Shown piece by piece: positions 9,958 to 19,147 of a stretch of DNA of 41,940 nt. Numbering within the stretch: position 1 is the stretch's first letter; each line of letters begins with the position of its first letter. The stretch spans positions 1-41,940 of the forward strand of contig JAFAKN010000458.1 in the NCBI GenBank assembly GCA_019235415.1, in the 5' to 3' direction. The notes beneath the pieces are model-generated. The model was given only the letters and a program-made list of their open reading frames with translations. It had not been told where the DNA came from and made no database searches. Both the position numbers and the translations under genes were made by a program. The stretch is from Alphaproteobacteria bacterium. GTDB taxonomy: Bacteria; Pseudomonadota; Alphaproteobacteria; Reyranellales; Reyranellaceae.

Positions 9958-11757
9958 GTGACCTTATTGCTTGTCATGATCCGCTGTCCCGACTCGGCGA
10001 CGCCGGAGCGGCGCGAGGTTCACGGCGGCGAGTTCACCATCGGACGAGGCGGCGACAACGAGTGGGTCGTTCCCGATCCCGAGCGGCATCTCTCCAAGAA
10101 GCACTGCCGTATCGTCTACAGCATGGGCGATTGGGAACTCTACGATCTCAGCACCAACGGCACCTACATCAACCATGCCAGCGAGCCGATCGGCCGCGGA
10201 ATCGCGCAGAAGCTGCGCCACGGCGATCGCATCACGTTCGGCCTGTACGAGATCGAGGTCGAGATCGAAGGCGAGGCGGAGGCACCGAGCGAGCCAGCCG
10301 GCTTTCTGGCGGAGCGGCCGCAAAGCGAGTTCATGCGCGAGCCGCCATCACGCTCGGGCAGTGCATTCGGCGATATCGGCCTGTCGAAGTCCGATCTCGC
10401 CCTGGACGCGCCGGACACACCGATCCTGCCGCCGGATTTTGATCCGCTGGCGCCCGCGGAAGAGCCGTTCCAAGGACCCACGGAATCCGATCACGCCCCG
10501 GCGCTGCACGGCGCGTTCCGCCCGCCGCAGCCTGTCATTCCGGACGACTGGGACGCCGAATTGCCCAATACGTCGCGGGCAAGGCCCGCGGCCGCGCAAG
10601 CGCGCCTGCCGGACGACTGGGACGCCCAGCCCGCGGCCAAGCCGCAGCCACGCCCGGCAGCGACGCCTATGTCGGCGCAGGTGCCGGACGGCTGGAACGC
10701 GCAGCCCGCCGCAGCGCCGAAGGCACGCCCGGCAGCGACCCCTGCGTCGGCGCAGGTGCCGGACGACTGGGACGCGCAGCCTGCCGCGACGCCGAAGGCA
10801 CGCCCGGCAGCGACGCCTTCGCCGGCGCAGGTGCCGGACGACTGGGACGCGCAGCCTGCCGCGACGCCGAAGGCACGCCCGGCAGCGACGCCTGCGTCGG
10901 AGCGAGTGCCGGACGACTGGGACGCCGGGCCAGCCGCAGCGCCGAGCGCCCGTCCCGCGTCACCGGCCGCGCCATCGGCCGCACCAGCAGCGGCGCCATC
11001 GCCGCCCCAATCGCCAACCCAAGCGCCGTCGACATCGCGGGCGCCGCCCACTCAGGTAATTCGTCCGAAAGAAGAGGTCAGGCCCGCGCCGCCGACCTCG
11101 CGTCCGACGCCGCCGACGCCTCCCCCAGCGCCGGCGCCACGAGCGTCAGGCGCCGAGCAGGCCTCCGATGCCGGCCTGGCTGCGGCGTTCGTACGCGGCG
11201 CCGGTCTCGGCGAAGCAACATTGCCCGATCCCGAGAGGACGCTGGAGCGGATCGGGGCTGCGGTGCGGGCGACGGTGAGCGGCCTGCGTCAGACGCTGAT
11301 GGCGCGCGCCAGCATCAAGGACGAGTTCCGCATCGCCCAGACCGTCATCCGCGCCAGCGGCAACAATCCGTTGAAGTTCTCGCTCGACGACGACGATGCG
11401 CTCGCCACCTTGCTGGGCGCCGGCCGGCGCGGCGGCATGCCACCCGAGGAGGCGATCGCCGAAGCGTTCCATGATCTGCGCCTGCACGAGCTCGCGACGG
11501 TTTCGGCCATGCAGGCCGCGGTCCGGACCCTGCTCGAGCAGTTCGCGCCCGAAGCGATCGAGCGCAAGGCGGACTACCACAGCAGCCTGGGAATCCCGGC
11601 GCAGAAGAAGGCTCGGTCGTGGGACGCCTTCGTGCAGCAGCACAAGAGCGTCACGCAGGCGCTGTCGGACGACTTCGACAGCGTGTTCGGCAAGGCGTTC
11701 GCCCGTGCCTACGAGCAGGCGATCGAGCAGCTGGCCAACGAGAGGAAAGAGTCATGA
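9958..11757 (+). CDS. tagH: T6SS FHA-domain protein (TagH/ImpI)
   Basis: About 599 residues. The N-terminal FHA domain (about 1-105) has the phosphothreonine-binding set: IGRGGDNEW near residue 28, LSKKHCRI near 44 and STNGTYIN near 62. A long Pro/Ala-rich linker follows and contains six tandem repeats of about 25 residues built on VPDDWDAQPAATPKARPAATP. The C-terminal ~180 residues (GLGEATLPDPERTLERIG to the end) match the TagH C-terminal domain. The FHA domain should recognise phospho-Thr on a T6SS partner, probably TssL, and activate assembly. The start is taken as GTG at 9958 (VTLLLVMIRC) because AGGGGG precedes it; an ATG at 9976 is the alternative. The stop overlaps tssJ (ATGA). Confidence 0.93.
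   Translation: MTLLLVMIRCPDSATPERREVHGGEFTIGRGGDNEWVVPDPERHLSKKHCRIVYSMGDWELYDLSTNGTYINHASEPIGRGIAQKLRHGDRITFGLYEIEVEIEGEAEAPSEPAGFLAERPQSEFMREPPSRSGSAFGDIGLSKSDLALDAPDTPILPPDFDPLAPAEEPFQGPTESDHAPALHGAFRPPQPVIPDDWDAELPNTSRARPAAAQARLPDDWDAQPAAKPQPRPAATPMSAQVPDGWNAQPAAAPKARPAATPASAQVPDDWDAQPAATPKARPAATPSPAQVPDDWDAQPAATPKARPAATPASERVPDDWDAGPAAAPSARPASPAAPSAAPAAAPSPPQSPTQAPSTSRAPPTQVIRPKEEVRPAPPTSRPTPPTPPPAPAPRASGAEQASDAGLAAAFVRGAGLGEATLPDPERTLERIGAAVRATVSGLRQTLMARASIKDEFRIAQTVIRASGNNPLKFSLDDDDALATLLGAGRRGGMPPEEAIAEAFHDLRLHELATVSAMQAAVRTLLEQFAPEAIERKADYHSSLGIPAQKKARSWDAFVQQHKSVTQALSDDFDSVFGKAFARAYEQAIEQLANERKES
10537..10980 (+). repeat. 75-bp tandem repeat inside the FHA gene linker
   Basis: Repeat units start at 10537, 10606, 10681, 10756, 10831 and 10906; the first spacing is 69 bases and the rest are exactly 75. 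Each encodes a PDDWDAQPAA...ARPAATP unit. The units at 10756 and 10831 are identical over their first 63 bases, so duplication was recent. The repeat length keeps the reading frame, so copy number could change linker length without breaking the protein. Confidence 0.9.
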
Positions 11758-12191
11758 CCTCGCGACGCCATGTGCTGGCAGCCCTCGCCGTCGCAACCCT
11801 CGGCGGCTGCGCCGGGCCGCCCGACCCGGCGGTCGTGGAGCTGACGCTGAGCGCAAGCCCCGACGTCAACGGTGGGCGCTCGGTCGCGGTCCGTGTCTAC
11901 GGACTGGGCGCCACGGGACGGTTTACCTCGGCTACCGCCTACACGCTGATCGACCGCGACACGGTGCTGGGTGACGAGGGGACGCGTGTCGAGGAAACCG
12001 TCGTGCGACCAGGCGAGACCCGCAAGATTACGCTGATGCCCAAACCCAATGTGCGCTACATCGGGGTCGTGGTGCTGTTCCAAGACATCGATCGAGCGCA
12101 GTGGCGCGGCATGGCGCCGATTGCCGCCAGCGGCCTCACTCGGCTGAGACTGGCCCTGGGCAGCAACGCCGCCCAGCTGGTGGCGGCATGA
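11754..12191 (+). CDS. tssJ: TssJ, outer-membrane lipoprotein of the T6SS
   Basis: About 145 residues. The N-terminus (TSRRHVLAALAVATLGGC) is a short lipoprotein signal with the lipobox LGGC, giving acylated Cys19. The mature part has the TssJ beta-sandwich pattern: ELTLSASPDVN, then RSVAVRVYGLG, and a central VVRPGETRKITLMPKPNVRYIGVVVLFQD, matching the typical ending region of TssJ. TssJ anchors the TssM periplasmic arm to the outer membrane. It overlaps the FHA gene at its start and tssK at its stop, both by ATGA, so it is translated as part of one operon. Imp clusters such as that of Agrobacterium lack a recognised tssJ, so its presence here is a useful difference. Confidence 0.92.
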   Translation: MTSRRHVLAALAVATLGGCAGPPDPAVVELTLSASPDVNGGRSVAVRVYGLGATGRFTSATAYTLIDRDTVLGDEGTRVEETVVRPGETRKITLMPKPNVRYIGVVVLFQDIDRAQWRGMAPIAASGLTRLRLALGSNAAQLVAA

Positions 12192-13516
12192 CCTGGTCCA
12201 ACCGTGTCGTCTGGCTCGAAGGCATGTTCCTGCGCGCACAGCATTTCCAGCAGCAGGACCGCTGGCACGAAGCGATGGTGCGCGACCGCACCTCGGCGCT
12301 GCGTCCGCACGCCTGGGGGCTCACCGAAGGGTCGATCAACCGCAATCTCCTGAGCACCGGTCAGTTCGCGCTGGCGACGGCGGCCGGCGCGTTCGAGGAC
12401 GGCACGCCTTTTTCGCTTCCCGGCGAGACCGAGCTGCCCGTCCCGCTCGACCTGCCGGAAAGCACCCGCAACGCCGTGGTCTTCCTGGGTTTGCCGATGC
12501 GTCAGGAGGGATCGGTCGAGGTGGCGACCAACGGCTCGGCCGAGGGTCGCTACCAGCAGAAGGCGTTCGAGGCCTACGACACCCATTCCGGCTCGCCGCA
12601 ACCAGCGGAAGTGCAAGTCGGACGTCTGCGCCTGCGCTACCTGCTGGAGACCGACAATCGTGCGGGCTATCACTGCATCGGGCTTGCGCGGGTGACGGAA
12701 GTCGGCGCCGACCGCCGCGTGGTGCTCGACGATCAGTGGGTGCCGCCGGCGTTGGTCTGCTCCGCTGCGACGCCCCTGATCGGCTTCATCCAGGAGCTCA
12801 CTGGCATGCTCAACCAGCGCGGCGAAGTCCTGGCGGCCCGGCTCACGGCGCCCGGCTCGCGTGGCGTGGCGGACGTCTCGGACTTCCTGTTGCTGCAGAC
12901 CATCAACCGCGCGCAAAAACTCATGGCGCATTGGGCGACCGACGGCACGGTTCATCCCGTCGACCTCTATGCCGCGCTGGTGCAAATGGCGGGCGACTTC
13001 GCCACCTTCACCGAGAGCACGCGCCGGCCGTCGGATTATCCGCCGTATCGCCATGCCGATCTGCAGCGGACCTTCGCGCCGGTAATCGCCGACCTGCGCC
13101 GGTCGCTGTCCGCCGTCATCGAGCAGACGGCCATCCAGATTCCGCTGCAGGAACGGGCATACGGCATCCGGGTCGGTCCGATCACCGATCGCGGCATCCT
13201 GCGGTCGTCGAGCTTCGTGCTGGCGGTGCAGGGCGACGTGCCGACCGAGAAGATGCGCCGGCTGTTTCCCTCACAGGTCAAGATCGGTGCCGTCGAGCAT
13301 ATCCGCGAGCTGGTGAACGTGGCGCTGCCGGGCATCGCCGTGCGGCCGCTGCCCGTGGCGCCGCGACAGCTGCCGTTCTATGCCGGCGCCACGTACTTCG
13401 AGCTCGACCGCAATTCGCCGCATTGGAAGGAGCTGCAATCCTCCGGCGGCTTTGCCCTGCACGTCTCCGGCGACTTCCCCAATCTGAATATCGAGCTGTG
13501 GGCCATCCGCGCCTAA
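12188..13516 (+). CDS. tssK: TssK, T6SS baseplate protein
   Basis: About 442 residues. The N-terminus NRVVWLEGMFLRAQHFQQQDR is the signature of TssK (ImpJ/VasE), whose trimers link the baseplate wedges to the TssJLM membrane complex. The length matches the family (about 440-450). The central helix VADVSDFLLLQTINRAQ and C-terminal YFELDRNSPHWKEL segments are also family-typical. It begins in an ATGA overlap with the tssJ stop and is followed after 21 bases by tssL, so it is cotranscribed. Confidence 0.97.
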   Translation: MTWSNRVVWLEGMFLRAQHFQQQDRWHEAMVRDRTSALRPHAWGLTEGSINRNLLSTGQFALATAAGAFEDGTPFSLPGETELPVPLDLPESTRNAVVFLGLPMRQEGSVEVATNGSAEGRYQQKAFEAYDTHSGSPQPAEVQVGRLRLRYLLETDNRAGYHCIGLARVTEVGADRRVVLDDQWVPPALVCSAATPLIGFIQELTGMLNQRGEVLAARLTAPGSRGVADVSDFLLLQTINRAQKLMAHWATDGTVHPVDLYAALVQMAGDFATFTESTRRPSDYPPYRHADLQRTFAPVIADLRRSLSAVIEQTAIQIPLQERAYGIRVGPITDRGILRSSSFVLAVQGDVPTEKMRRLFPSQVKIGAVEHIRELVNVALPGIAVRPLPVAPRQLPFYAGATYFELDRNSPHWKELQSSGGFALHVSGDFPNLNIELWAIRA

Positions 13517-13537
13517 TCACCGCGTTGTGAGGCGAAC

Positions 13538-14941
13538 ATGAGCGACAATCCCTTCGCCGAGCCTGACGACGACAACCGAACGATCATCAGGCCGAATCCG
13601 GGAGGAAGGCGGCCGGCCGCGGCCGGACCGACGGGCGGCGACACCCAGGTGGAGCTGCCCTCGCAGCGCCGGGCGGCCGCGTCGCAGCGCGCCGCCGGGG
13701 CGGCGGTGCCGGTGGCCGAGGGCACCGAGAAGATTCCCGGCGGCGATGACGTGCTGATCGCGGCGGCGACGCCGTTGCTGCTGTTCATGGCGCGGCTGCG
13801 CAACACCGCCAACCCACCCGACGCCGGCGACCTCTACCAGCGCACCGTGCGGCAGATCCGGGCATTCGAGCAGGAGGCGCGCGACAAAGGCGTGCCGCTC
13901 GAGCAGCTGCGCCCGGCGCATTACGCGATCTGCGCCAGCCTCGACGACGTCGTGCTGAACACGCCGTGGGGCAACAGCGGCAGCTGGGCGGAACGGTCGC
14001 TGGTCTCGACGTTCCACCAGGAGGTGCGCAGCGGCGAGCGTTTCTTCGACGTCTTGAAGCAGATGTGCGCCAACCCCGGCAGGTTCCTGCCGGTCATCAA
14101 GCTCATGTACCTCTGCATGTCGCTGGGCTTCGTCGGCCAGTACCGTCTGTCGCGCCGCGGCCTCGGCGATCTCAACCGGATTCGCGAAGAGACCTACGCC
14201 GTCATCGTCCGCCATCAGGCGCAAGCCGACGCGGACTTGGCGCCCCACACCAAGGGCGTCAATGCGCCCTATCGGCCGGTCAGGTTCACCGTTCCGGTAT
14301 GGGTGGCGGGCGTGGTCGGGCTCGGCATTCTGGGTGGGCTGTTCACGTGGTTCTCGCTCAGCCTCAACACCGTCTCAGACACCGTATACGCTCGCTTGCA
14401 GAACGCGCCCCCCGACCATATGCCGGCCATCACGCGGGCCCCCTTCATCGAGGCGCAGCCGGTAGCTGCGGTCACGCCACCCCCACCGCCGCCCGAGCCT
14501 TCGACGCTCGACAAGCTGCGCCAGTTCCTGAAGCCGGAGGTCGATCAGGGCCTGGTCGAGGTTCTGGGCACGCCGGCCCAGCCGAAGGTGCGCATCACCG
14601 GCAAAGGCATGTTCGCTTCGGGCAGCGCCAACCTGCAGCCGTCCTTCAAGCCGCTGCTCGACCGCATCGGGTTGGCGCTCAAGGAAGAGGTCGGACCAGT
14701 CAAGGTGATCGGTTACACCGACAACGAGCCAATCCGCACCGTCGCCTTCCCGTCCAACTTCCAGCTGTCGCAGGCGCGCGCCGATGCGGCGAGCAAGATC
14801 ATCGCCGCGACGATCGGCGATCCGTCGCGGCTCAGCACCGAAGGTCGCGCCGATGCCGACCCGATCGCGCCCAACACCACGCCCGAGGGTCGCGAGCGCA
14901 ACCGGCGTATCGAGATCGTCCTCACTCGGCAGGGGTTCTGA
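13538..14941 (+). CDS. tssL: TssL with OmpA-like peptidoglycan-binding domain
   Basis: About 467 residues. Residues about 65-230 form the DotU-type cytoplasmic helical domain (LYQRTVRQIRAFEQEARDKG, YAICASLDDVVLNTPWG). One membrane helix follows (about 251-276). Residues about 340-467 are an OmpA/MotB domain (VKVIGYTDNEPIRT, NFQLSQARADAA, GRERNRRIEIVL) that binds peptidoglycan. The extreme N-terminus carries a DDDNRTIIRPNPGG motif with Thr15, the same context as the Thr phosphorylated by PpkA in Agrobacterium TssL. The stop is 2 bases from the tssM start. TssL is an inner-membrane component of the TssJLM complex. Confidence 0.96.
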   Translation: MSDNPFAEPDDDNRTIIRPNPGGRRPAAAGPTGGDTQVELPSQRRAAASQRAAGAAVPVAEGTEKIPGGDDVLIAAATPLLLFMARLRNTANPPDAGDLYQRTVRQIRAFEQEARDKGVPLEQLRPAHYAICASLDDVVLNTPWGNSGSWAERSLVSTFHQEVRSGERFFDVLKQMCANPGRFLPVIKLMYLCMSLGFVGQYRLSRRGLGDLNRIREETYAVIVRHQAQADADLAPHTKGVNAPYRPVRFTVPVWVAGVVGLGILGGLFTWFSLSLNTVSDTVYARLQNAPPDHMPAITRAPFIEAQPVAAVTPPPPPPEPSTLDKLRQFLKPEVDQGLVEVLGTPAQPKVRITGKGMFASGSANLQPSFKPLLDRIGLALKEEVGPVKVIGYTDNEPIRTVAFPSNFQLSQARADAASKIIAATIGDPSRLSTEGRADADPIAPNTTPEGRERNRRIEIVLTRQGF

Positions 14942-14943
14942 TC

Positions 14944-17900
14944 ATGAAAGCAGTCCTGCGCATCCTGCTGTCGCGCTGGGTGTTGAGCTTCGTCGGCGTT
15001 GCCATCCTGGCCGTGCTGGTGTGGCTGTTTGGTCCGCTGGTTCCCTTCCTCGAGGGTTGGGTGGCGCAGCTCGCCGTCGTGCTCGCCCTGCTGCTGGCCT
15101 GGGCCGTCACCAACCTCGTGCTCGACCTGCTGCACCGTCGGCGCGAGCAGAAGCTCGAAAAGGGCGTCACCGATGGCGCCGCCGCGAGCGCCGATGATGG
15201 CGCGCGCGAGGAGGCCTTGGCTCTCGCCGAGCGCATGACCCAGGCGTTGAGCCTGCTGAAGAAGGCACGCGGCACGCGCGGCTATCTTTACGAGCAGCCA
15301 TGGTACGCCATCATCGGCCCGCCCGGCGCCGGCAAGACGACGGCGCTGCGCAACAGCGGCCTGAAATTCCCGCTGGCGGCCGAAATGGGCGAGGGGGAAA
15401 TCAAGGGCGTCGGCGGCACACGGATGTGCGAATGGTGGTTCACCGAAAACGCCGTCCTGATCGACACCGCCGGTCGCTACACGACCCAGGATTCCAACGC
15501 CGCCGTCGATCGCGCCGGCTGGGAGGCCTTCCTCGACCTGCTGCGCCGCACGCGCCCGCGCCAGCCGCTGAACGGCGTCATCGTCGCCATCTCGCTCGCC
15601 GACATCGCCGCAGCCTCGCCCGAAGAGCGCACGGCGCATGCCCGGGCGGCGCGGCGGCGCATCAAGGAGCTCGAGGAGAAGCTCGCCATCCGCATTCCGG
15701 TGTACGCGGTGTTCACCAAGGCGGACCTGATCGCGGGTTTCACCGAGTTCTTCGACGACCTCGACCGTGACCGGCGCAATCAAGTGTGGGGCATGACTTT
15801 CCCGCTGCGCAAGGGCGAGCCCGGTGTCGTGGGCATGTTCCGCGACGAGCTGAAGCTGCTCGTCGAGCGCCTCGACCAGCGGCTGTTCGACCGACTGCAG
15901 AGCGAGCAGAGTCCCGATCGGCGCGGCCTGATCGCAGGCTTTCCGACCCAGATCGCGACCTTGGCCGAGCCCGTGCAGACGTTCCTCAACGAGGCCTTTG
16001 CCGGCTCGCGCCTCGACCCTGCGCCATTTCTGCGCGGCGTCTACTTCGCCTCCGGCACGCAGGAAGGCACGCCGATCGACCGGCTGACCGGAGCGATGAT
16101 GCGCTCCTTCGGCCTCGACCAGAAGCGGGCCGCCGCGCTGCGGCCGCAGCAGGGGCGCAGCTACTTCCTCGGCCGGCTGATCTCCGAGGTGATCCTGGGC
16201 GAGGCCATGCTGGTGAGCGAGCCGCCGTCGGCCCGCATGCGCCGGCTGATCGTGCGCGCCGCATCGTTCGCGGCGATCGGGCTCGTGACCTTGGGGCTGG
16301 GCGGCTGGCTGTTCGTCAACCGGTCCGAAGGGATGCAGCAAGTCGACCGCATGAATGCCGCTCTCTCGGCTTACGAGGAGCTCGCCAAGCAGACCGTCTT
16401 CGACCCGGTGAACGACGCGGAGCTGCCGAAATTGTTGCCGTTGCTCGATGCCGCCGAGGGCCTTTCCAAGGCGATCGGAGGCAGCTCCGGAATCCTGTCG
16501 AAGCTCAACCTTTCGCAGTCGGACAAGCTGCAGGCCGGCGCGCGCACCGTGTACCGCCATGTGCTCGACTACGCCCTGCTGCCGCGCCTGATCTGGCGCC
16601 TGGAAGCGCAGATGCGCGGGCATTTCACCGAGCCGGAATTCCTCTACGAAGCGACCCGCGTCTATCTGATGCTGGGCGGCCAGGGCCCGCTCGATCCGGC
16701 GCTGGTCAAGGATTGGATGACCGCCGACTGGCAGGCGCAGTATTCGGGCGCGGCCAACCTTGCGGTCGTCGCGGGTCTCAGGCGCCATCTCGATGCGATG
16801 CTGGCCGAGCCGCTCCCGGCGGTGTCGCTGGACGACGCACTGGTGGCGCGCGCCCGCACGACCTTCAGCCGTGTGCCGATGGCGACGCGCGCATACTCGC
16901 GCATCAAGCCGTCGATTCCAGCGCAAGCCCTGCCGCCCTGGCGACCGAGCGATGTGCTGGGACCGGCCGGCGAGCGTGTATTCACGCGCGCCTCCGGCAG
17001 GAGGCTGAGCGATGGGATCCCGGGATTCCTCACCGTCGAGGGATTCCACAAGGTCCTGCTGCCGGCGCTGCCGTCGGCGACGCGCCAGGTTGCGTCTGAG
17101 AGCTGGGTGCTTGGCCAGAAATCCCCCGTGCTGGATCCCGCGCAGCAGAGCGAGCTGGCCAACGCGGTCGTCAAGCTCTATGAGGACGACTACGTCAAGG
17201 CGTGGGACGCGATGCTGCAGGATCTCGAGATCGTGCCGCTGCGCAGCCTTTCGCAGGCGGCACAGGACCTTTACGTGCTCGCCTCGCCGCAATCACCGAT
17301 GAAGGAGCTGCTGACGGGCGTGGCGCGGCAGCTCACGCTCTCCGAGCCACCCAAGCCCACCCCTGCGGAAGCGGCGGCTGCCGAGGCGCAAAAGAGTGCG
17401 GAAAAGGCCGCCAAGGACAAGGCCGCATCACTCGTCCCAGATCTCGCCAAGACGTCGTACGCGGCGCTGCTGGGCGGTCAGTCCGGGGCAGCACCCGCGT
17501 TACCGCCGGGCCATGAGATCGACGAGCGCTACAAGCAATTGCGCGATCTCGTCGCGGCCACCGGGGGAGCCCCGATCGATCAGGTGCTGAAGGTGTTGAA
17601 CGACCTGCAGCAGCAACTCGCCAAGATGGCGGCGGCCGGCGCGAACGCGCCGCCCGTGGTGGCGGCGGGCAACGATCCATCGCTCGCGCTCAAGGCCGAG
17701 GCCCAGCGTCAGCCGGAGCCGCTCAGCCGCTGGCTGACGAAGATGGGAGAATCGAGCACGGCGCTGATCGGCAGCGGTGCGCGGGCGCAGGTGATCGCGG
17801 CCTACAATGGCTCCGGCGGACCGGGCGCGCTCTGTCCGCTGGCCGTCAACGGGCGTTTCCCCTTCGTGCCTGGCAGCTCGCAAGAGACGCCGCTCGACGA

Positions 17901-18498
17901 CTTCGCCAAGCTGTTCGCGCCGGGCGGGCTGATCGACGGCTTCTTCAACACGCAGCTCAAGCCGTACGTCGACACCTCGGGCAAGGTCTGGACCGGGCAG
18001 GCGGTCGACGGCGTTCCGGCCCCGGTCTCGCCGGCCGATATCGCGCAGTTCCAGCGCGCAGCTGTGATCCGCGACCTCTTCTTCGCGCCCAACTCCACGA
18101 CCATCGCCGTGCGCTTCGACATCACGCCGGTCCAGCTCGACTCGGGCGCATCACAGGTCAGCCTGGAATTCGACTCGACGCCGGTCGTCTATACGCACGG
18201 TCCGTCGCGTTCGACCCAGATCACCTGGCCCGGGTCCAACCACATGACCAACGTGCGGCTGGTGTTCGATCCACCGCAGCAAGGCGGCACCGGCGTGCTG
18301 TCGGAGACCGGCCCGTGGGCCATGTTCCGCCTGTTCGCACAAGGCACGCTGCAGCAGGCGGGCTCTCCCGAACTCTACACACTCACTTTCACGCTCGGCG
18401 AACGCAGCGCGACTTTCGAGTTGCGTGCCGGGTCGGTGGTCAATCCGTTCGCACCAGGCGTCCTGCAAGACTTCCGTTGTCCCGCGGTGCGTGGCTAG
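14944..18498 (+). CDS. tssM: TssM (IcmF), T6SS inner-membrane ATP-binding protein
   Basis: About 1184 residues. Two membrane helices (about 6-28 and 35-55) precede a cytoplasmic NTPase-like domain with Walker A GPPGAGKTT at about 125-133 and a Walker B-like VLIDTAGRYT. A third membrane helix lies at about 436-458 (AASFAAIGLVTLGLGGWLFV). The rest is the large periplasmic part, with an Ala/Lys-rich insert near 800-830 (PAEAAAAEAQKSAEKAAKDKAA) and the C-terminal TssM beta domain. TssM bridges inner and outer membranes and contacts TssL and TssJ. The ATG at 14944 is chosen: the frame is open far upstream within tssL, but that part is a shadow. It follows tssL by 2 bases. Confidence 0.97.
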   Translation: MKAVLRILLSRWVLSFVGVAILAVLVWLFGPLVPFLEGWVAQLAVVLALLLAWAVTNLVLDLLHRRREQKLEKGVTDGAAASADDGAREEALALAERMTQALSLLKKARGTRGYLYEQPWYAIIGPPGAGKTTALRNSGLKFPLAAEMGEGEIKGVGGTRMCEWWFTENAVLIDTAGRYTTQDSNAAVDRAGWEAFLDLLRRTRPRQPLNGVIVAISLADIAAASPEERTAHARAARRRIKELEEKLAIRIPVYAVFTKADLIAGFTEFFDDLDRDRRNQVWGMTFPLRKGEPGVVGMFRDELKLLVERLDQRLFDRLQSEQSPDRRGLIAGFPTQIATLAEPVQTFLNEAFAGSRLDPAPFLRGVYFASGTQEGTPIDRLTGAMMRSFGLDQKRAAALRPQQGRSYFLGRLISEVILGEAMLVSEPPSARMRRLIVRAASFAAIGLVTLGLGGWLFVNRSEGMQQVDRMNAALSAYEELAKQTVFDPVNDAELPKLLPLLDAAEGLSKAIGGSSGILSKLNLSQSDKLQAGARTVYRHVLDYALLPRLIWRLEAQMRGHFTEPEFLYEATRVYLMLGGQGPLDPALVKDWMTADWQAQYSGAANLAVVAGLRRHLDAMLAEPLPAVSLDDALVARARTTFSRVPMATRAYSRIKPSIPAQALPPWRPSDVLGPAGERVFTRASGRRLSDGIPGFLTVEGFHKVLLPALPSATRQVASESWVLGQKSPVLDPAQQSELANAVVKLYEDDYVKAWDAMLQDLEIVPLRSLSQAAQDLYVLASPQSPMKELLTGVARQLTLSEPPKPTPAEAAAAEAQKSAEKAAKDKAASLVPDLAKTSYAALLGGQSGAAPALPPGHEIDERYKQLRDLVAATGGAPIDQVLKVLNDLQQQLAKMAAAGANAPPVVAAGNDPSLALKAEAQRQPEPLSRWLTKMGESSTALIGSGARAQVIAAYNGSGGPGALCPLAVNGRFPFVPGSSQETPLDDFAKLFAPGGLIDGFFNTQLKPYVDTSGKVWTGQAVDGVPAPVSPADIAQFQRAAVIRDLFFAPNSTTIAVRFDITPVQLDSGASQVSLEFDSTPVVYTHGPSRSTQITWPGSNHMTNVRLVFDPPQQGGTGVLSETGPWAMFRLFAQGTLQQAGSPELYTLTFTLGERSATFELRAGSVVNPFAPGVLQDFRCPAVRG

Positions 18499-18505
18499 CC
18501 AGGCG

Positions 18506-19147
18506 ATGCCGCCGCTGCCTGCGGACGCCCGCGTGGGCTTGTTCGGCAAGTTGCCGTCGCGTGGCGACTTCCTGCGCGAGGGCCTGCCGCGCGATTTCGT
18601 CGACGGGTGGGATGGCTGGTGGCAGCGCGGCCTCGCGTTGACCCAGCAGCGCCCACAGGAAGAATGGCGCGATGCGTGGCTCGAGGCGCCCGTCTGGCGT
18701 TTCGTGCTGCCACCGGGCCTCTGCGGCACGCACGGCGTCCTGGGACTTTGGATGCCGAGCGTCGATAAAGCCGGGCGCTACTTTCCGCTCACGATCGCGG
18801 CCACGGCAGCGGGCGATTGGGCACAGCTTGTGCCGTCGTTGACCCCGTTTCTGGATGAAGCGGAGGAGGCGGGCCGCGATGCCCTCGAGCGGGATATCGA
18901 GCCCGGCGTTCTCCTGGAGCGTCTGCAGGGCGCCTTCGCCGCCGCCGATGCGCCGGCGGCGTCGCCGCTTCCGGCAGCCAGCCAAGCGACGTGGTGGACC
19001 GACGGCGGGCCGCGCGTCGCGGCCCGCCTGGAGACGGGACCCGAATTGCCGGAGGGCGGCCGATTCGCCGCCCTGATCGACGATGGCTGGAGCGAGACCA
19101 AGCCTCCGTCGACTGCGACCGCCCAACAGCCAGCGGAGCACTCGTGA
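18506..19147 (+). CDS. tagF: TagF, T6SS post-translational regulator
   Basis: About 213 residues. The N-terminal GLFGKLPSRGDFLREGLPR and DGWWQRGL segments and the following WRFVLPPGLCG, GLWMPSVDKAGRYFPL are the TagF/ImpM signature. In Pseudomonas and Agrobacterium TagF represses T6SS firing, in the latter through interaction with Fha. The ATG at 18506 is preferred; a GTG at 18491, overlapping the tssM stop, is possible. Its stop overlaps the phosphatase start (TGATG). Confidence 0.94.
   Translation: MPPLPADARVGLFGKLPSRGDFLREGLPRDFVDGWDGWWQRGLALTQQRPQEEWRDAWLEAPVWRFVLPPGLCGTHGVLGLWMPSVDKAGRYFPLTIAATAAGDWAQLVPSLTPFLDEAEEAGRDALERDIEPGVLLERLQGAFAAADAPAASPLPAASQATWWTDGGPRVAARLETGPELPEGGRFAALIDDGWSETKPPSTATAQQPAEHS

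Noticed and set aside
10537..10980. CRISPR-like reading of the regular 75-bp repeat
   Set aside because: The units are contiguous with no unique spacers and keep the FHA protein frame; this is a coding tandem repeat.
13966..14943. Upstream extension of the tssM frame inside tssL
   Set aside because: It is out of frame with real tssL and composed of Arg/His/Ala shadow sequence; the true start with its membrane helix is at 14944.
14713..17292. Very long open frame antisense to tssL/tssM (about 859 codons, minus strand)
   Set aside because: It lies opposite strongly recognised tssL and tssM; the translation is Arg/Gln/His-rich and lacks domains, as expected for a shadow frame in GC-rich DNA.
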